Program-made: the position numbers and the translations under genes
The notes under the pieces: model-generated
What the model saw: the letters and a program-made list of their open reading frames with translations, nothing else
Told to the model about the DNA's origin: nothing
Database searches by the model: none
Source of the DNA: Bimastos eiseni
Taxonomy: Eukaryota; Annelida; Clitellata; Crassiclitellata; Lumbricidae
Reading direction: 5' to 3'
Assembly: GCA_959347315.1 (NCBI GenBank)
Contig: OY365819.1
Span: 19,678,377 to 19,742,376 of the forward strand
DNA: 64,000 nt
Shown: positions 23,545 through 34,777 of the stretch, in pieces
Position numbering within the stretch: position 1 is the stretch's first letter
Layout: each line of letters opens with the position of its first letter

Positions 23545-23850
23545 TTGAGTTTTTGATTGATTAATTGATTGACTGACTGACTATTTGATTGGTTGATTGA
23601 TTGGTTGATTGATTGATTGATTTGATTAAACGACTGACTGACTGAGAGATAGACTAGCTGAGTGATTGATTGATTGATTGATTGATTAACTGACTGACTA
23701 ACTGACTGACTAACTGACTGACTGGTTGATTGATTGATTGATAATTTGATTAACAGACAGACTGACTGACTTGCTGATTGACTGACGGACTGGTTGATCG
23801 ATCGATTGATTGATTGATTTATTGATTGACTGACTGATTGATTGAATGCG
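23545..23850 (+). repeat. (GATT)n/(GACT)n tetranucleotide array
   Basis: About 300 bp of imperfect TGAT/TGAC units. The minus-strand INQSINQS ORF is an artefact. Confidence 0.9.
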
Positions 23851-24847
23851 ACACGTCTATCTGCTTCATTCGGTTTTGATGACAAAATAGGCATTTCAGT
23901 GGCGCTATAGCAGTTCCGATCTTGCATTAACACTAATCATTTTCATCTAATAACTGCAACATCTGAAGTAAGCAGCCATTGCTACCCTTGTGTCTTTACT
24001 CCCTTACCATACTTCACGCAAGCCTTTTGTCAGAAGCACCGCTCGATGCATTATCCTTTCACCAAATGTCAGCCTTCATTTAGCGACTCGAAAACGTCGG
24101 TCAAAGCGAGAAAGGCCCTAGGCTCTGACCATTTCCTGAATGACCACGTCCTAAAGACAGCCCCAGTGCTACACAGACACATTGTTCGCGCATGAGTTCT
24201 CTTTTCCTTCTCCTCCTCCTCCTTCTCCTCCTCCTCCTCAGGCGAACCATTGTAATTACCAGAGCGCCAGCATACAGGTAGTAGCAGGAGTGGAGCGTTT
24301 ATATACAACAGCGTGTTTCTCCATACGCTCATTGACCTCATGGACGAATACCGTTGTAGCGCTTGACATGCATACGCGGAGGTATCCATGGTGCTCACGT
24401 CCGGCGATAAGAAAAAGATTTCCGGAGACAATCATCGCCTCGTCCGACTGAGAACAATTCTCCGTTCAGTGGAATACGAAGAGTGTCGATCGATTGCACT
24501 GCGGGATGATAATTATCCGATTCGTGCTTAGCAATGGCGGCTGGAGGCAGACCGTATGGCTACTCTCTCAGGCACCCAATGGTCTCAACGACGACACGTT
24601 TTTACGATCTCATCACCAGCTATCAGATGCCGTGTGAGATTAATCCGTTCTGTAGCGACGTCGATTGATTCCACGTGAATCAATGTGAATATGACAATGT
24701 GAATTATACTTGTGAATCGCAACAGAACGAATTTAATCTATTCAAAATCTTATCTAACCCAAATCTAATCTGCAGTTTTAGTGGTTCCGTAAAATAACGC
24801 GCGGAGCATCTTGTCTAAAAAAATGGAAAACTATATCTAGCAACTAG
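23851..24847. other. Gene-empty stretch
   Basis: A (CTC)n run lies at about 24205-24240. No gene recognised. Confidence 0.4.
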
Positions 24848-24985
24848 GCAGCAAGTCGCTCGCCATTGCTCCAAGCATGAAATCTGACAACTGTCGACAG
24901 GAACCCATTGGTTTGTTCAACGCGTGTCCTTGGGCCCACACTGGTGACACTTCTAGTTTACTGTGCACTGTCTTTGCTAACTGAT
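24848..24985 (+). repeat. Dispersed repeat R3, copy 1
   Basis: GCAAGTCGCTCGCCATTGCTC, then CAACTGTCGACAGGAACCCA, TTGGTTTGTT and TTTACTGTGCACTGTC. Similar to 28561-28700 and 40091-40195. The last copy lies just upstream of a LINE-type tail, so R3 is probably a LINE 3' UTR. Confidence 0.6.
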
Positions 24986-25521
24986 TGCAAGCTAGTCAAG
25001 GTCTTAAGGACAACTAACATGATAATATAATATCTAAGTTTATTTTCAAACTGACAGACCCCAGTATGATCAAAAGTACGGTATGAACGTATGACGACAA
25101 GTTATGGTAGCCATGCAAGGCGTCCATAATGTTATAATGAAACGTCGTCGCCTTGCGAAAGAATGACTTGGTGGCCTTAGTGTTTGCGCGAATCTGACTC
25201 ACTTCCTTTGAACGCCAGTGTCTAATTCATTACTCCTAGCGCCCCAAATCAAAGGCAAGGATTTACAAAGTTTCTTGTTTGCGTTGATCTTAGTCTAGAG
25301 CTATATAAATGATAAATTACGGTCATAATTTGTATATCAAAATCGTAAACTTCAAATTTCAAAAGCATCACTCGAAGGCTAAGCGCAGAGCACCAGCTTA
25401 TACACTGGCTCCCAGCACCTGCTGGTGGTTCTCCGCGCGTGCTCTCCAACGGCCCAATCCAGGAGCTTCGCCTAAGGTGAGTCCCACCAGCTGCAACAGC
25501 CTCCCATTCCTCTTCGGGAGG

Positions 25522-25523
<2 letters not shown>

Positions 25524-25592
<69 letters not shown>
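25524..25592 (+). repeat. (CT)n microsatellite
   Basis: About 34 uninterrupted CT units. Confidence 0.97.
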
Positions 25593-25596
<4 letters not shown>

Positions 25597-25679
25597 TCTG
25601 CTGCCTTCCAGATGCACCTGAAGACTTTCCTGTCTGTCTCCTCTGTTCTCCGTTTAACTTTGTGTTGAATCGTGAGCGA

Positions 25680-25735
25680 TTCTGATATCGATTGGCGCTA
25701 TATAAGTGTTCAATTACAATTACAATTATACGAGC
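25680..25735 (+). repeat. LINE-type 3' tail
   Basis: GATTGGCGCTATATAAGTG followed by (TTACAA)n, just upstream of the cholinesterase gene. Confidence 0.45.
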
Positions 25736-25874
25736 GTTGGTCTCAATCTAGCCCCGAGTGATTCTAATTATCCTATTGCTGTTTCACCAGGACCCGGCTA
25801 ATTGAGTCGTCGGTGGTTGATTACTTCGTAGGCTTTGATGACCATTGAGTGAGGCTAACCGACCGACCGACAGG

Positions 25875-27445
25875 ATGTCCCTTCCACTGATTTGGAAGCG
25901 ACGAAAGCGTTCCCTATCGACGCTGCTTCTCACGCCGTTCACCCTTCTCGTCCTTCTTCAGCCGAAGTCTGTCCAAAGCAACGATGACCTCATAGTTCCA
26001 ACGGAGAACGGACGAGTGAGAGGAATTCGCTACTTTCTTCCGTCGTTGAGTAAGGCCGTCGACACCTTTCTCGGAATTCCGTTTGCTCGGCCTCCCGTAG
26101 GTCACCTCAGATTCCGTCACCCTCAGCCCATTGATCGCTGGAACGGTATCTACAACGCAACGAAGCTACCAAACTCCTGCTATCAACTCCCGGATGTTGT
26201 CTTTGGGAGGGACTTTCCGGGATCTAACGTCTGGAATCCGACGACGCGTGTCAGCGAAGACTGTCTCTATCTCAATGTCTGGGTTCCGAAGACGCAGCCG
26301 CGACTGAGGAAGTCTGCCGTTCTCGTGTGGATCTACGGCGGAGGATTCTACAGCGGAACAACGACCCTCAATGTCTACGATGGGAAGATCCTCGCAGCAG
26401 AAAACAACATCGTCGTCGTTTCGATCGGGTACCGCGTCGGAGCGTTCGGATTTCTGACGCTGAACCACAACAGCGCTCCTGGCAACGCCGGGATGTTCGA
26501 CCAGCTGATGGGACTCGAATGGGTCCAGCACAACATCCGCCATTTCGGTGGCGACCCTGACAATGTGACGCTGTTCGGAGAGAGCGCTGGATCGGTCAGC
26601 GTCTCGCTCCATCTGATGTCGCCACTCAGCCACAGCAAGTACCAAAGGGCGATCCTTCAGAGCGGAACGGCCAACATGCCATGGGCGACGCTGACGATGG
26701 ACCAGGCCAAGCACCGGTCGCTCGAACTGGCCGTTCAGTACCTCGGCTGCGACGACGCTGGAGGCGACATGGAGGCGATTGCCGAATGCCTGCGTCAGTT
26801 CCCACCGCAGAAACTGGCCGAGGAACAGTACATCACGCGCGGGCCTCTCCAATTCCCCTTTCTTCCAGTGGTAGACGGAGCCTTCCTCGTCGAGTCCCCG
26901 GAAGAAACCCTTCGCCGGAAGAACTTCAAGCGGTGTCCCATCCTCATCGGAAGCAATCTCAACGAGGGCTCGTGGTTCGTCATCTACGAGGTCCAGGAAT
27001 TCCTCGGTCTGAATAAGCTGACAATGAACCGAGACCAGTTCCTGACGAGCATCAATCGTCTCTTCTACTACTACCCCCAGTACAACAAGACGATCAGTAC
27101 CCTCGCCCTCGAGGCCATCCGCTTCCAGTACAGCAACTGGCTCGACCCGAATGACTCGCACATCAACGTCCAGGCCTTGGACGCGGCCATTGGAGACAGT
27201 CAGTTCATCTGTCCCGTCAACCAGTTTGCTCAAACGTACGCTCTTGCCAGGGAGAACGTCTACATGTATTATTTCACGCAGCGCTACAGCACCAACCCAT
27301 GGCCGAAGTGGATGGGGGTTCTACACGGCGATGACGTCATGTTCATGTTCGGAGAGGCGCTAAAGCCAGGCCAGAATTTCACACAAGACGATAAAGACCT
27401 CAGCAGATCTATGATGACGTACTGGACCAATTTCGCGAAAACTGG
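25875..27445 (+). CDS. Acetylcholinesterase-like enzyme, first coding exon
   Basis: A serine hydrolase of the cholinesterase family, expected to be secreted and to split acetylcholine. The ATG at 25875 precedes a basic n-region and hydrophobic stretch (LSTLLLTPFTLLVLLQP) ending in VQS, a signal peptide; a splice acceptor TTTCACCAG at 25790 suggests an upstream non-coding exon. Seen here: the oxyanion GGGF, catalytic Ser237 in FGESAGS, Glu364 in NEGSW, His484 in VLHGDD. The Ser-Glu spacing of 127 equals Torpedo AChE. Choline-site Trp120 (SNVWNP) and Cys pairs 102/130 and 292/305 are present; Cys446 needs its partner in exon 2. The acyl pocket reads LQFPF, so the first of the two Torpedo phenylalanines is Leu, a butyrylcholinesterase-like change. 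The peripheral-site Trp279 has no equivalent by my alignment. The exon ends ACTGG|gtaag after FAKTG, the intron site I recall for Torpedo AChE. It could be a broader-specificity cholinesterase. Confidence 0.95.
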
Positions 27446-27619
27446 GTAAGCAATCATTGTGATTACTACCTCAACAAATGACACATTCTGATGTTCCTAG
27501 GCGACACTATCAGCGGCCTTTAGCTATCATATATTATGTGCAGATGGTATGTGCAAACTACAGAGGCCTAATCAAACCAGGGGATGCGGGACACCCTAAA
27601 CCCTTGACCTTCAGAGGCC

Positions 27620-27675
27620 TCTGAGTAGATATCTTAAAGGGGCGCTGTATTAAGCTTTATTGATTGATTGATTTA
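27620..27675 (+). repeat. LINE-type 3' tail
   Basis: AAAGGGGCGCTGTATTAAG and (TTGA)n, in intron 1 of the cholinesterase gene. Confidence 0.45.
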
Positions 27676-28560
27676 AATCATTAATTTTATTGACATTCCT
27701 GCATATTTCGTGACAGATCTAATAGTTGTTAACTTGTTATGTTCGAATTATTTGACAGTCAATATATACTTGAATTATTTCCTTACTTTACTGCCTTTGC
27801 ATAGCAATCTTATAATCAGTACTGAGCTCCTTTCTTCCATCTTATTTTTGCATCACGAGTCACGACGGTAATAATGACGTCAGAGTTATATGAGCGACGA
27901 TAAAGAATGTTTAGAATCCAGTTTTAAATTGGTGAAATGAAGAGAATCAGCGAAATGAGATCTTATAAAATGCGTCAAATACTTTAAATCAGAAGAAAGC
28001 TGTTGACTGTTGACGTTTGAGTGGTTCTGTATGAAACACTAGGTCCTTCAGACGTGATACGATTACTACATAAAAACATTAAAGTGGATTTGCGAAACGT
28101 GAGCGACGTCCAAAGATTGAAACAAGATCAAGGAAATCGCCAATGTCTCTAGTTTCATCGCCATTATGGCTGACGGCAATTTCTTGCTCTGAATTGTTAC
28201 CGAGAACAATAGACTGTAGACAATGCAGATGTCAGTGGCCTTAGGCTATGATGATGGTGATGCTGAAACTTATAGAGGACAAGACTCACCTGTGATTTAT
28301 GACCTATTTAGATTAATCAAGTGCTGCTGAAGTACTCTTTTATTTAGCGCATTCATCACAGATTGTAACTTTGAGAACAGGACAATAAATCAGCTTATTA
28401 GATGTTTCTGGATCATTGCCTGAGGGCTCACAAAATTGACTGAAACACATTCATGTACTTCACAGTCTACTTTCTTTTCGATTGGAAAGAAGATATACGT
28501 CATTGGAATATTTTTTGACTTTTTGCTTACAAAATTTGAACACTAAATCCAACAAATACA
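27676..28560. other. Intronic stretch, nothing recognised
   Basis: AT-rich sequence in intron 1 of the cholinesterase gene, without repeats or ORFs I can name. Confidence 0.4.
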
Positions 28561-28700
28561 CAGCAAGTCGTTTGCCATTGCTCTAAAAGTCAGAACTGTC
28601 AATTGTCAACGGGAGTTCATTGGTTAGTTTCACATGTGTGCGGGGCACACTACTGATGACGCATTGAGTTTACTGTGCTTTGATTTTCTAAAAATTGAAA
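28561..28700 (+). repeat. Dispersed repeat R3, copy 2
   Basis: CAGCAAGTCGTTTGCCATTG, CAATTGTCAACGGGAGTTCA, TTGGTTAGTTTCAC and GAGTTTACTGTGC, as in the copy at 24848. Confidence 0.6.
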
Positions 28701-29027
28701 TAGTCTAGGTCTTCGTTTAATTTCAACAGAATTGCAAGTATAATATGAACGGCTGATGAAAAATCGAGTATTGCACACTTTCACTCTGAAATTGTCAGCG
28801 TTATTAAATCGAAGATATTTGCAAGATTTTACATGCCAGCAATGTATGAAAGCATTATGCCAATACACCAAGGCTTATATTGTTGAGGTTCTTGCATGAA
28901 ATAGGCTTATTGGAAATTCTATCTAAATTGAACCGAATGGGCTGATATTGCATATGAACCAAACCAACGTCGGGGTCACCAGACAATGCTGTGTATACCA
29001 TTTTCTAGTCTTGCCGCATATTGAGCC

Positions 29028-29190
29028 AAGGTAATCGATTGGTTTGATGCGCTCGCATCGCAACCCAGAGAGCATGGGTTCGAGTCCTCGCGGAAACGGT
29101 CATTGCGTAGGGTCCTTCTGCTCACAATTGCTCAACTCCATCGAATGAATGCTCAGTCAATGAATAGTGGCGCTTCATAAATGCATGCTA
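29028..29190 (+). mobile_element. tRNA-derived SINE, family A
   Basis: tRNA-like head with B-box GGGTTCGAGTCC, then the family A body GGGTCCTTCTGCTCACAATTG and the tail TAGTGGCGCTTCATAAATGC. Confidence 0.75.
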
Positions 29191-29515
29191 CTGCCACTAC
29201 ATTATCAACTGCTAACATTACTACTACAACTACAATTGCTTCAACTAATACAAGAGCAGCTACGACGACCACTATTACTACGACGACGACGACTAATTTC
29301 ACAATAGTAACTACTTCCGTTACAATTTACTTCTGCTACCATTGCTACTGCTCTACTACTAGTACTACTTCTCCTAATGATCATTACGATTATGATGATG
29401 ACGATGACGACGATGACGACGATGATGACGATGATGGCGATGATGGTGATGTTGGTCATGGTCATGACAATGATGACAATGACGACGACGATAACGATGA
29501 TATAAATTAGTGACC
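29191..29515 (+). repeat. Trinucleotide-rich region (ACT)n then (GAT/GAC)n
   Basis: ACT/ACA-type triplets at 29195-29370 and GATGAC triplets at 29390-29508. The Asp-rich ORF is an artefact. Confidence 0.85.
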
Positions 29516-29579
29516 TACAGGAATAGGTCTCCTGTTCACAACTCCTGCCATTAGGCTCGATTTAAGGCGGCCTGTGCGC

Positions 29580-30270
29580 CCCATACAGTTACTGGGTCTT
29601 TGCCCTCCCTGTATCGAGCTGTGGTCTGTGATTGGAGTCTACAAGAATTTCGATCGGTATTCGTCTGAGGGCAACGATGTGTGTCCCTCGCGACAGTCCC
29701 TCTGGGTCAAAGGTCATGGCGGGCGTTTCGCTTGGCCTCTCTTGGGGTCTTAGTCCAATTCGTGAATCCAGACACGTCGTTATCGACGACCTGATCAACC
29801 GGGGCATCACACGGGCCACCTTTGCTCATTCCAAGGAGTCACCCAGGCTGTCGTCAATGGATGGCAAGAGACCTGATGAGGGGATAACTACGATCGCTTG
29901 GATTATGCGCCGCAGCCTCATCTGGGATGTCACAATAATAGACACCGTGGCACTCTTCAACTTACAGGCGACCAGACGGAACTGCAGCATCCATGGAAAA
30001 TCAGGCGGAACTGGCAGCACCCAGGGAAAATCAGGCGGAACTGGCAGCATCTAGGGCAAGTCAGGTGGAACTAGCAGCATCCAAGGAAAGTCAGGTGGAA
30101 CTGACAGCATCCAAGGAAAGTCAGGCGGAACTGGCAGCATCCAGGGAAAATCAGACGGAACCGGCGTCTTGCTATAGAGACCATCCATACGGAGCTTTCA
30201 GAAGGATTTTATTGTTCGACATCCTATGGCTACAGAAGATGGTTCAATCGAAAGTTAGATGAAGACATGG
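29580..30270 (+). pseudogene. LINE C-terminal relic with 30-bp minisatellite
   Basis: The frame opened near 29632 encodes IGIRLRATMCVPRD, SRHVVIDDLINRGITRA, DGKRPDEGIT and SLIWDVTIIDTVA. This matches, in order, the conserved tail I know from a widespread marine-invertebrate reverse-transcriptase family (LRLG..C..H.C, NDLI.RAL.RA, DGKRPDG.T, LVWDVT..DT.A). After LFNLQAT the sequence breaks into about six tandem 30-bp units (29985-30165), whose translation in another frame is ENQAELAASR repeated; that peptide resembles the alanine-rich segment normally found at this point. Frame changes make it non-functional. Confidence 0.65.
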
Positions 30271-31337
30271 TGCACCTCTCGAGATACAAATGATATCCAG
30301 TGAATATCAATGATAGTCAGTTCATTTGAACGCTTGTGAAAGAATTCAAGGTGACAAACAGACAAACAAAATACGGACGGACTAACACATGTAGACGGGA
30401 GGATCCAGAGACACGAACTTTGGTTCTGTTAACTCTCGGATATCAGCCTGTCGTCTCCAGTAGATCGTGCATTCTTATTTGTAACAGCGCTACAGAAATC
30501 CTTGGATTAGATTAACACATACACTGACAGACACACGGATATAGCACAATGAAGCGATGCCCAGACATACACGCAGACAGACAGAAGGATAGACACAATA
30601 GTCTCCGAGAAATACGAACATCGGAAGACTCTTTTGATCATCGAACACAGCACAGTAATATTATTATTGTCTCATTTCTTTGGCGGCGTCGGATGGGCAG
30701 AACCACCAACACCAAATACAGTTCCATCCCGGAAAGCAACCAAACACTGGTGCCCATCTGCCACAGCTGCAGCTATTAGGAGGAATAAGGAGAGACATTG
30801 ATAGATGCTATCGCCATAATATGGTCGTGAAGCACTTGTGGCCATAAACTATAGAAATCGAGGAACTCGAATCAACCGCTGCTTCTGCGGCTGCTGTGTT
30901 ATATTTCGCCTGCTGTTTCATATTGCAAAATGTTGCCGTTGTCATCTACAGTCGGTCGGGCGATGTTTGCCCGTAGGTCATGATCTTTGGCGAATAGATC
31001 GAGCGCATAAAGGCACAGACTCTGACACCAGACAAATTGGACCGTGCTTTCACAGACCGTGGAACTCGACTCTTATTTCAATGGATGCCGTTCTGTTGGA
31101 ATTGAGAAGATTTCTGCTAGCTGTCTTTTCTGGATCGTTGGACTCTGAGCGTTTGCTAAGCACATATACGTTCATTTGGTTATCTGGAAGAGGCGCTGTA
31201 TGAATTGAATTGATTGATTTGCAATCACTGCTTTGTTCGGGTTGAGTGTGGCTTGGGCATTCAAGAAGTTTACCCAGTTGGTTTCTGAAGGCGAGCAATG
31301 TTCAGTTAGCTCGATTTTCAATTAAACAGAGCGAATG
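30271..31337. other. Intronic stretch with a LINE-type tail
   Basis: No gene recognised. GGAAGAGGCGCTGTATGAAT and TTGA repeats at 31185-31222 are another LINE-type 3' end. Confidence 0.4.
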
Positions 31338-31480
31338 GGACAACGTAGACCATTGGTTAGAACGCTACTTTATCGCTAGTGAGCAAGGCTTGAGTTGCCC
31401 CGAAACAGTTGCTGTGTAGTGATCCTGAGCAAGTCCTTCGCTCACAATTGCTCAGGGCTCTCGATAGTGGCGCTTACTAA
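31338..31480 (+). mobile_element. tRNA-derived SINE, family A, interrupted at its tail
   Basis: A-box-like CATTGGTTAGAACGC, weakened B-box GGCTTGAGTTGCC, body GATCCTGAGCAAGTCCTTCG and CTCACAATTGCTC, tail TAGTGGCGCTTACTA. The Helitron at 31481 begins within the SINE's tail. Confidence 0.7.
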
Positions 31481-32002
31481 TCTCTATATATAAAGAGAAG
31501 ATTTTGAGCCGTCTGTTTGTCTGTCTGTCCGGCTAGGCATTTGCACAGTTTTAGAGCTATTGACTCAAAACCTTCGCCGTTGGCTCGGGGAACACCTGGG
31601 ACACGCAGTCGAGGGATTGGTGAACCTGCGGTCGCCGTCTTCCTGCTCTCCAGGGCAAAAAACCTGTCTCAGGACCCCTCAAGGAAAGTTTCATTCTCAG
31701 TCGCAAGGAGCGTGTGGACGAAACTCCATTTGCCGACATGTGCACGTGATATCTGTCTGGCACACCTGTTTTTCTTTTAAATCGTCATGAATGAATGGAC
31801 GGTTTGGGAGATATCGTACAGGTAGCACATATACAGTAGTTGGTCATCGTTTGCTCAGTCGGTGAGGTGAGTAATGGATATGCACTGTGTAAGCATCAGT
31901 GTCTATTAGTCGATACAGAATGTATATGAACACTATTTATTTACATACATGGCCCAAAAATCTGTCTCAACCCGTGCAACGCCGGGTTCCCCATGCCGCT
32001 AA
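31481..32002 (+). mobile_element. Non-autonomous Helitron
   Basis: All terminal marks expected for a Helitron are visible: 5' end TCTCTATATATAAAGAG right after an A; 3' end CTAA right before a T; and a hairpin (ACCCG / CGGGT, 5-bp stem, 31970-31987) whose end lies 11 bases before the CTAA. No target duplication is expected or needed. The 522-bp element has no helicase, so it would depend on an element elsewhere. The first ~200 bp match the fragment at 2340-2530 (minus). It sits in intron 1 of the cholinesterase gene, inside a SINE tail. Confidence 0.8.
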
Positions 32003-32700
32003 TTATGCAATAATAATCCCATTCATGGCAGGGCTCGGTTTCTTTAGCTCTGTGTTTCTATATTCGGCTTCATTTGGACCACTAAGCAATTCACCACTCA
32101 ATCAATCAATGCAATTTATATAGCCCCTCTTCATGATAACTAGTCAGTGGTGCATCCATATCTATGATATTAATGCACTTTTGGTGAAAAGATGGCACGG
32201 TCACATGGCAAGGATAAAAAATAAGTGGTGGCATGCTCGTTACAACCAAAACGATTCAGATTTATCTTTAAATCTGAATACATGCGTTGCCAGTAGGCAT
32301 TATACAAGCGGCATAAAAATCTGGGGTCATATCACTTTACACGCATACTTGAGGTATTTTCTTTTTTTATGTTACGCTGCTAACTTTGCTCTTATCATTC
32401 CAAAGAATTACGTTTATGCCAATGGCTGCCAAATATACCCAGCTGATACATGATTGTAGTACTGCAATCGTTACATGGCCTTGACCTGATTCCCACTCAG
32501 AAAAAATACATGTCTGCATTCTGACCACCAAAAAACGATCTCGAACTTCTAAACATGCTTTGTTAGACTCTGCTGACCAATAAAGCTGCAACATTCGGCT
32601 TAAATGTACAGCGCTAGGCCTCTGACAAGAAGAATCCGTCTGAGCTTTCTGTAGTCTTACAAAGTCTCTTCGAATTCACTCTCATTATTTTGTCTGACCT

Positions 32701-32794
32701 GGTTGTTGCTGTTTGACGACACTGCATGCCATAAAAAAGATGATTAGCGTCGCCCTCTTCTTTATCCAGGCTTGGGACTGGTACCTTTAGGCTG
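32701..32794 (-). repeat. R1 repeat copy, subfamily 1
   Basis: On the minus strand: GGTACCAGTCCCAAGCCTGG, AGAGGGCGACGCTAATCATC and GTGTCGTCAAACAGC, with a short rearranged stretch between. Confidence 0.7.
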
Positions 32795-32904
32795 CAAACA
32801 GTGGGGGAGTCTGATCTGGCAGACATTTTCATTTATAGCTAACGAGTTGTGAAATGATTGATTTTTGAGGGAACAAAATATGCATTTAAGACTTCATGTG
32901 GTTA

Positions 32905-33000
32905 ATCTTATCTGTTGGGTGGTGGATCTCAAATTCGAGGTTCCGGATATCAGATCCGACTGAATCTAACCACTGCTCTACGGCCCCCATCCTAATGCAT
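32905..33000 (-). repeat. tRNA-like SINE head remnant
   Basis: On the minus strand GCAGTGGTTAGATTCAG and AACCTCGAATTTGAGATCC resemble A and B boxes. The remainder is not identifiable. It lies immediately before exon 2 of the cholinesterase gene. Confidence 0.3.
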
Positions 33001-33019
33001 GTATGATGGTTTTTTGCAG

Positions 33020-33213
33020 AGATCCTAACCAGGCCCCAGGGCAACGTAGAGTGAACGAGTGGCCCCTCTACACACCGACGGCCAGGGAATATCTGGAGCT
33101 GAACGCTCGCTTCCTTCGGGAGACGGACAAATCGTTGGCTGTGGGCAGAGGACCGAGAATCAGGGAATGTGCCTTCTGGAACGAATACATACCTCAGCTG
33201 ATCACAGCCGGAG
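33020..33213 (+). CDS. Acetylcholinesterase-like enzyme, second coding exon
   Basis: Acceptor TTTTTTGCAG|A at 33019 joins in frame to exon 1 (ACT GG|A GAT) to give KTGDPNQAP, which continues the AChE fold (EWPLYTPTAREYLELN). Cys574 in IRECAFWNEYIPQL supplies the partner for Cys446, the third conserved disulfide. Both borders match family intron positions as I remember them: vertebrate/Torpedo AChE also splits after FAKTG and again just after the LL.AT segment, where alternative C-termini start. The donor GGAG|gtttac at 33214 leaves phase 1. If it is not used, reading continues 28 codons to TAA at 33297-33299 with a hydrophobic, Cys-containing end (CIFSIIVYFTCL), which would be a read-through form. 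Confidence 0.92.
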
Positions 33214-33299
33214 GTTTACTAATTTCTCAATGCATTTTCTCAATCATAGTGTACTTCACGTGTCTTGATTTGAGTTCAGTTGCACCTCAATGCAAGTAA

Positions 33300-33540
33300 T
33301 GTAGCTCATTTTTTTCCTTCTATTATACAAAACTTATCATGTTTCGTTTACTTTTTCATTGCATTGCAACGTTTAATCTGATACAATGTCATCCACTCTC
33401 ATCTTATCTCATCTAATATCATCTAACCTAATCTATTTAATCTAATATAATCTTTTCTCGTCATATCTCATCTAATATCATCCAATCTCATCTATTCTCA
33501 TCGTATATCATCTAAGCTGTTATAATCCAATATAGGCTTT
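33300..33540 (+). repeat. Degenerate ATCTA/TCATC repeat
   Basis: From about 33390 the sequence is an irregular series of CATCTAATCT-like units. Similar composition flanks the MITE at 60-61 kb. Confidence 0.55.
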
Positions 33541-33861
33541 AATGTAACAATTATATTCCTATGTATTCAAATCTAAATGAGTTTGGAACGATGTGAACAA
33601 ATTACAAAGCAGGCCATCTATTGGTCAGATTAGGTTGCAGCTTCTAACATGAGTTCATAGAAACAGCCAAAAGTATAAATGCAGAAGTTTTAATATATTT
33701 TCGATATGGAGCGATGCTGCATAACTGCTGTGCATCTAAAGGAAGCTGTATATGTATGTATAATGTATAAAATGGTATATACATAGTTGTTTTAATATCG
33801 CCAAGAGCGACAGAAGTAGCCATTGTCATAAGCATTACCCTTAGCACATACAAACGTTGAT

Positions 33862-34140
33862 ACATTCATACATACTACCATACATACATACGTACGTACG
33901 TACATACACACATATATAAATACATACATACATACATACATAAATACATACATACATACACAAATACATACATACATACTTACTTATATACATACATACA
34001 TACATACATACACAAATACATGCATAAATACATACATACATACTTACTTATATACATACAATACATACATACATACATACATACATACATACATACATAA
34101 ATACATACATACATACTTGCTTACTTACTTACTTACATAT
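33862..34140 (+). repeat. (ATAC)n microsatellite
   Basis: Imperfect (CATA)n array with GTAC, AAAT and CTTA interruptions, in intron 2 of the cholinesterase gene. Confidence 0.95.
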
Positions 34141-34520
34141 ATACTAACATGCATGTATACATATACAATTACACGCATAAGTATGTATAAACTTTGACAC
34201 TGATCTTCCTTCTTCTTCTTGTCTCCTCTGACTCTGGTCCTCTGTCTACTAAATTCATTCGCATACGTTTGGATTTTGACCAAATAAGCCTCACCAAAAG
34301 TATGTCTGCTCGTGTTTATGCATGAATGCACAGTGTGTATACATGTATACATGTATACATGCAACTGTATACATGTTTGGATGCATTTATTCGTGAATTT
34401 AGTATATAGTTATTTTGTATGTGTGACATGTATGTCAAATGCATTTGGCTCTATATTATATATAGTTATATATATATAACATATATACAAGAATTATTTA
34501 TAGAATCTATATATGTATAG

Positions 34521-34706
34521 TGAATGTCTTTTGATTCAATCCCAGTGGCTAATTATCTCAAGAGAAACATTGTGATATATATATAGTAATATATATATAT
34601 GTAATATATATACAAAAATAGTGATTATATATATATAATATATATATATATATAGCGAATGTCTTTTGATTCAATCCCAGTGGCTAATTATCTCAAGAGA
34701 AATATA
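34521..34706 (+). repeat. 50-bp direct duplication around AT-repeats
   Basis: GAATGTCTTTTGATTCAATC and CCAGTGGCTAATTATCTCAA occur at 34521-34568 and again at 34659-34706, nearly identical. (TA)n tracts lie before and between the copies. Confidence 0.85.
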
Positions 34707-34777
34707 GTTTTGTAAAGGAGCTAAACAAACGCCAATTTGCTGACCATTAACTTGATGTTGTTGCTGTGTTTGATCAG

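Noticed and set aside
26166..27233. 355-residue minus ORF opposite the cholinesterase exon
   Set aside because: Shadow of the GC-rich coding exon; no domain, and the plus strand has all family motifs.
29181..29510. Asp-rich protein ORF
   Set aside because: Translation of (GAT/GAC)n triplets with no start context or splice signals.
33862..34140. CRISPR-like or spaced repeat array
   Set aside because: It is a plain tetranucleotide microsatellite in a eukaryotic intron.
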